64,000 nucleotides of DNA, from contig CAKUCW010000008.1 of NCBI GenBank assembly GCA_934643825.1, forward strand, positions 1 to 64,000, given 5' to 3'. Numbering within the stretch: the first letter of the stretch is position 1; each line of letters starts with the position of its first letter. The notes beneath the pieces are model-generated. The model ran no database searches and was not told where the DNA came from. It saw nothing but the letters and a program-made list of their open reading frames with translations. A program made the translations under genes and the position numbers. The stretch is from an uncultured Clostridia bacterium (GTDB taxonomy: Bacteria; Bacillota; Clostridia; Christensenellales; Aristaeellaceae). Of the stretch, positions 61,366-64,000 are shown piece after piece.

Positions 61366-61986
61366 ATGGACAGCACACTTAAACTCGTCAGCATCCGACG
61401 CGATCGAGGCCGGGCGCTTCTCACACTTTCAAACGGGGAAACGCTTGCTATGCCTCGGGCAATGCTCAAAGAGCGTCCTTATCGCGGCGGAACTCCCTTT
61501 GATCCTGGCGCCTTTCATGCTTTTATCGATGAACGCTCATACTCATTTGCCATGGAAAAAGCAGTTGCGCTGCTTGCTATGCGCCCGCGTACGCAGCAGG
61601 AAATCGTTAAGGCGCTGAGCAGCAACGCTTATCCGGAAAAAGCAATTGCGCGTGTCATGGCGCGATTGGATGAAGCGGGTTATATCAATGATACCGATTT
61701 TGCCGAGCAATGGGCTGCGTCCCGGTCTGCAAAATCAATGGGAACACGTCGTATTCAAATGGAGCTTCGGCAAAAAGGCGTCGATTCCGATATCATCTCT
61801 CATACCCTGTCAGCCCTTGACAGTGATGATGTTTTTGCAGGAGCGCTTAAAGCTGCTCGAAAAAGTGCTGCCGGAAAAGATCTCTCTAATATAAAAGACA
61901 GACAGAAGATTATGGCTGCGCTGGCTCGACGCGGTTACGATTATGCGATGGCAAAACAAGCCGTAGCAGCATTGCTTCAGGAATGA
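61366..61986 (+). CDS. recX: RecX-family regulatory protein
   Basis: 206 residues. RecX modulates RecA filaments. The three-helix repeats are clear: AVALLAMRPRTQQEIVKAL, AIARVMARLDEAGYINDTDFAEQWAASR and GTRRIQMELRQKGVDSDIISHTL. An N-terminal ~55-residue beta region is typical of Gram-positive RecX. It starts 9 bases after pncB; recA is not in the window. Confidence 0.9.
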   Translation: MDSTLKLVSIRRDRGRALLTLSNGETLAMPRAMLKERPYRGGTPFDPGAFHAFIDERSYSFAMEKAVALLAMRPRTQQEIVKALSSNAYPEKAIARVMARLDEAGYINDTDFAEQWAASRSAKSMGTRRIQMELRQKGVDSDIISHTLSALDSDDVFAGALKAARKSAAGKDLSNIKDRQKIMAALARRGYDYAMAKQAVAALLQE

Positions 61987-62107
61987 CGCCGTATACGCGC
62001 TTCGTCATCAGAATATGGGCCGATCCCGCTTGTGCCTTCCCCTAATTTGCAAAACGCTGAAGTTTTACTCAAGCGGGCAGCTTTATGCATTTTCTCCTAT
62101 GCGCTAA

Positions 62108-62160
62108 AAACCCTCTTTGATACATGGATGGTTCATCCGTATCAAAGAGGGTTTATATTT
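62108..62160. terminator. Bidirectional terminator between recX and the HAD gene
   Basis: A 16-bp stem AAACCCTCTTTGATAC / GTATCAAAGAGGGTTT with an inner GATG/CATC pair and a T-rich right flank. Confidence 0.85.
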
Positions 62161-62168
62161 TACCGTTC

Positions 62169-63020
62169 TTATTCGTTCTGTGATTCCATTGCCTCAAGCA
62201 CACGATCAATCATCTTTGCCACGCCACATTCATCGTTGCTCATCGTTTGATAACGACAAACACTTTTGATTTTCTCGGTTCCGTTTGCCATCGCAACACT
62301 GTGGTACGCATACTCAAGCATGCTTAAGTCGTTTTCTGCATCCCCCATCGCCATCACTTGTTCCCGTCTAAGGCCTAGGGATTGTGCGAGAAACGCAAGC
62401 GCTGTACCCTTATTGGCATCTTTCGGCATAATCTCGATATTATCCGGTGCAGATTGCGTAATTTGCAGTTCGGGGAAAGCGCTCTTGATCGCTTTTCGCG
62501 CATCCTCTATGTGCTTCGATGTATTCGCTCCCGCATAGCCGTCTGCTGAAATATAGAACTTCATGATGCCACGTTGTGCAGCTTCATAGATTGCTTTTTC
62601 TCCATAACTTGCGTCAATAAGTCCTCGATCCGTCAGATGATAGTGTTGATCAGGTGCAAAAGCAACCGTATTGACACGTCCATCCTCAAATCCGTTGATC
62701 ATGATACGATAAGGAAGAACCAAATCCAGAACTCGCTTGGCATCCTGCGGCTCAAAAGAGCGGCGATAGAGAATATGACCTTTGGGAAGCGGTCCGTCGC
62801 TGATGCGTGTACCGTTGCAGGCAATAATCATGCAAGGGAGCTGTAAGCTGGTAATGAAGTCGCTGGCATCCTCAAGCATACGCCCTGTACAAATGCAAAC
62901 GCATATTCCTGCCGCATCTGCGCGGCGAATGGCATCGATATTTTCCTGCGGAACCGTTTGATGATCGCTGCTTAGCAGCGTTCCATCCATATCAAGAGCA
63001 ATCAAGCGAACACGTTTCAT
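62169..63020 (-). CDS. HAD-superfamily Cof-type phosphatase
   Basis: 283 residues from the ATG at 63020 (GGAGGAGG upstream). It is a Cof/type IIB HAD hydrolase: nucleophile motif ALDMDGTLL (~8-16), CTGR in motif II, a cap (~85-190) and MGDAENDLSML near 237-247. It acts on sugar phosphates or cofactor phosphates; the substrate is not predictable. It follows the pseudouridine synthase gene by 20 bases. Confidence 0.92.
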   Translation of the reverse strand: MKRVRLIALDMDGTLLSSDHQTVPQENIDAIRRADAAGICVCICTGRMLEDASDFITSLQLPCMIIACNGTRISDGPLPKGHILYRRSFEPQDAKRVLDLVLPYRIMINGFEDGRVNTVAFAPDQHYHLTDRGLIDASYGEKAIYEAAQRGIMKFYISADGYAGANTSKHIEDARKAIKSAFPELQITQSAPDNIEIMPKDANKGTALAFLAQSLGLRREQVMAMGDAENDLSMLEYAYHSVAMANGTEKIKSVCRYQTMSNDECGVAKMIDRVLEAMESQNE

Positions 63021-63040
63021 GTTGATTCCTCCTCCTTTGT

Positions 63041-63922
63041 TTAAAACGGGCATTCAAGGCTGACGCTTTTCCCTTCCAGATAAGCAAGTGCACCGGAAGC
63101 GTGGAAAACAAGTCTGGTAGACCAAAGCTGTTGTCTTTTTAAACCCAGCTTTCGATTCAGTTCTCGATCGCCGTATTTGTCATCGCCAAGGATTGGATGA
63201 CCGATGTGCGCCAGATGTGCGCGAATTTGATGTGTACGTCCGGTCATCAATTCCACTTCCAGCCGGGCATATTCTCCTGCTTCCAACACACGGTATCCGG
63301 TTATGATTTCCAGCGCACCTCTTGCAGGGTAATCCGTTACGGCAACGCGTGAAAGCTGCGCATCTTTTCGCAAATAAGCATGCAGAACAGATTCCCGTTT
63401 TGCGGGACAGCCTTTTACTCGACAGGTATAGAATTTTTCCATGGTTCGTTTTTCAAATGCTTCCAGCGCAGCTTCGTAAGATGCTTCGTCTTTTGTAAAC
63501 AACAGCAGACCGCCGGTCTGTACATCAAGACGATGACACAACCGGATTTGGTCGGTTGGTTCGCCACTTTCTCTTTTTGCAGAAAGAACACGGGTTAAAG
63601 CGCTGTCGCCTGCAAGCGGATTTTCTTCATTTTGAGATTGAAGCCCCTGCGGTTTATTGATGACCAGAATATGCTCATCTTCAAAGACAATCGGAACCGT
63701 CGGCTTGCTTTGTTTCTGCGAAGCGAGTGCTTCTTTCGACCAGTAGACGCGAATCTCCTGTCCTTCGTAGACACGACAATCTTCGGATATACGGATATGA
63801 TCTACACGGACATCCCGCTTTTTCATTGCCTGTTTAACCGCCCATAGCGGCATATCACCAACCTGTAAAAGCAGCTTGGATAGCATCATACCATCTTTCT
63901 CCCGTGTTACAGTAAACTGCAT
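63041..63922 (-). CDS. RluA-family pseudouridine synthase
   Basis: 293 residues from the ATG at 63922 (GAGGAG upstream). An S4-like N-terminus (~10-70, LSKLLLQVGDMPLWAVKQAMKK) is followed by the catalytic domain with the Asp in CHRLDVQTGG and the RTHQIRAHLAHIGHPI motif. It is an RluD/RluC-type enzyme whose target, 23S rRNA or tRNA, is uncertain. Its promoter is probably beyond or within the last 78 bases, where I see no good candidate. Confidence 0.9.
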   Translation of the reverse strand: MQFTVTREKDGMMLSKLLLQVGDMPLWAVKQAMKKRDVRVDHIRISEDCRVYEGQEIRVYWSKEALASQKQSKPTVPIVFEDEHILVINKPQGLQSQNEENPLAGDSALTRVLSAKRESGEPTDQIRLCHRLDVQTGGLLLFTKDEASYEAALEAFEKRTMEKFYTCRVKGCPAKRESVLHAYLRKDAQLSRVAVTDYPARGALEIITGYRVLEAGEYARLEVELMTGRTHQIRAHLAHIGHPILGDDKYGDRELNRKLGLKRQQLWSTRLVFHASGALAYLEGKSVSLECPF

Positions 63923-64000
63923 ATTTAACTCCTCTTCCACTCCTTCACTGGAGTATGGCTTTTTGCTTGTCCATGACCCATTTAGGTGTCATGTAGTACA

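Noticed and set aside
1..64000. CRISPR arrays, rRNA or tRNA genes, insertion sequences
   Set aside because: No regularly spaced repeats, no cloverleaf or rRNA-like sequence, and no transposase frames were found on either strand.

Overview
The window looks like chromosomal DNA of an endospore-forming member of the Bacillota, most likely class Clostridia; I cannot name a genus. The evidence is the sporulation genes spoIIE, spoIVFA and spoIVFB, a leucine T-box leader on leuA, an L13 leader, Gram-positive type LexA and Rex regulators, a LexA box of the CGAAC-N4-GTTYG type, sigma-A promoters with 17-18 bp spacers, and strong GGAGG ribosome binding sites. I found no rRNA, tRNA, CRISPR array, insertion sequence or prophage.

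Left part (1-28.8 kb), mostly + strand. It opens with the end of an HxlR regulator and a decayed P-loop kinase gene. Then follow comEC, a ParB-like gene, degV, tadA and a diaminopimelate decarboxylase gene. Next come a serine hydrolase (-), an M20 peptidase (+) and two uncharacterised membrane protein genes (-). rmuC and spoIIE follow on +, then leuA (-) behind a T-box. After that come the rplM-rpsI-secG operon, rnr, gpsA, a rex-vanW-tetR operon and proC-rnhA-xer.

Middle (28.8-33.2 kb). This holds lexA and a divergent eight-cysteine protein that appear to share one LexA box, an AT-rich orphan gene, a DUF1292 gene, a small unknown gene and a DEAD-box helicase. A dif-like inverted repeat lies just upstream of the Xer gene, and gene direction flips from mainly + to mainly - here. 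Together these suggest the replication terminus.

Right part (33.3-57.8 kb), all - strand. One run is maf-mreB-mreC-mreD-PBP2-minD-like-rodA-spoIVFA-spoIVFB, which joins cell-wall elongation to sporulation sigma-factor processing. Next is xpt. A second run is GT2-queG-radical SAM-DUF2344-rng-miaB-ylbF-mutS-mutL-miaA-Cys-rich, which covers tRNA/RNA modification and mismatch repair.

Right edge (57.9-64 kb). upp (-) is divergent from lgt-pncB-recX (+), and these are followed by a convergent HAD phosphatase and RluA-type pseudouridine synthase.

Most genes are core housekeeping. The least explained items are the Xer/dif-like arrangement, the LexA-box-linked cysteine protein, the zinc-ribbon membrane protein, the 18-cysteine protein whose start codon sits in a hairpin, and the MinD-like ATPase lacking Min partners.
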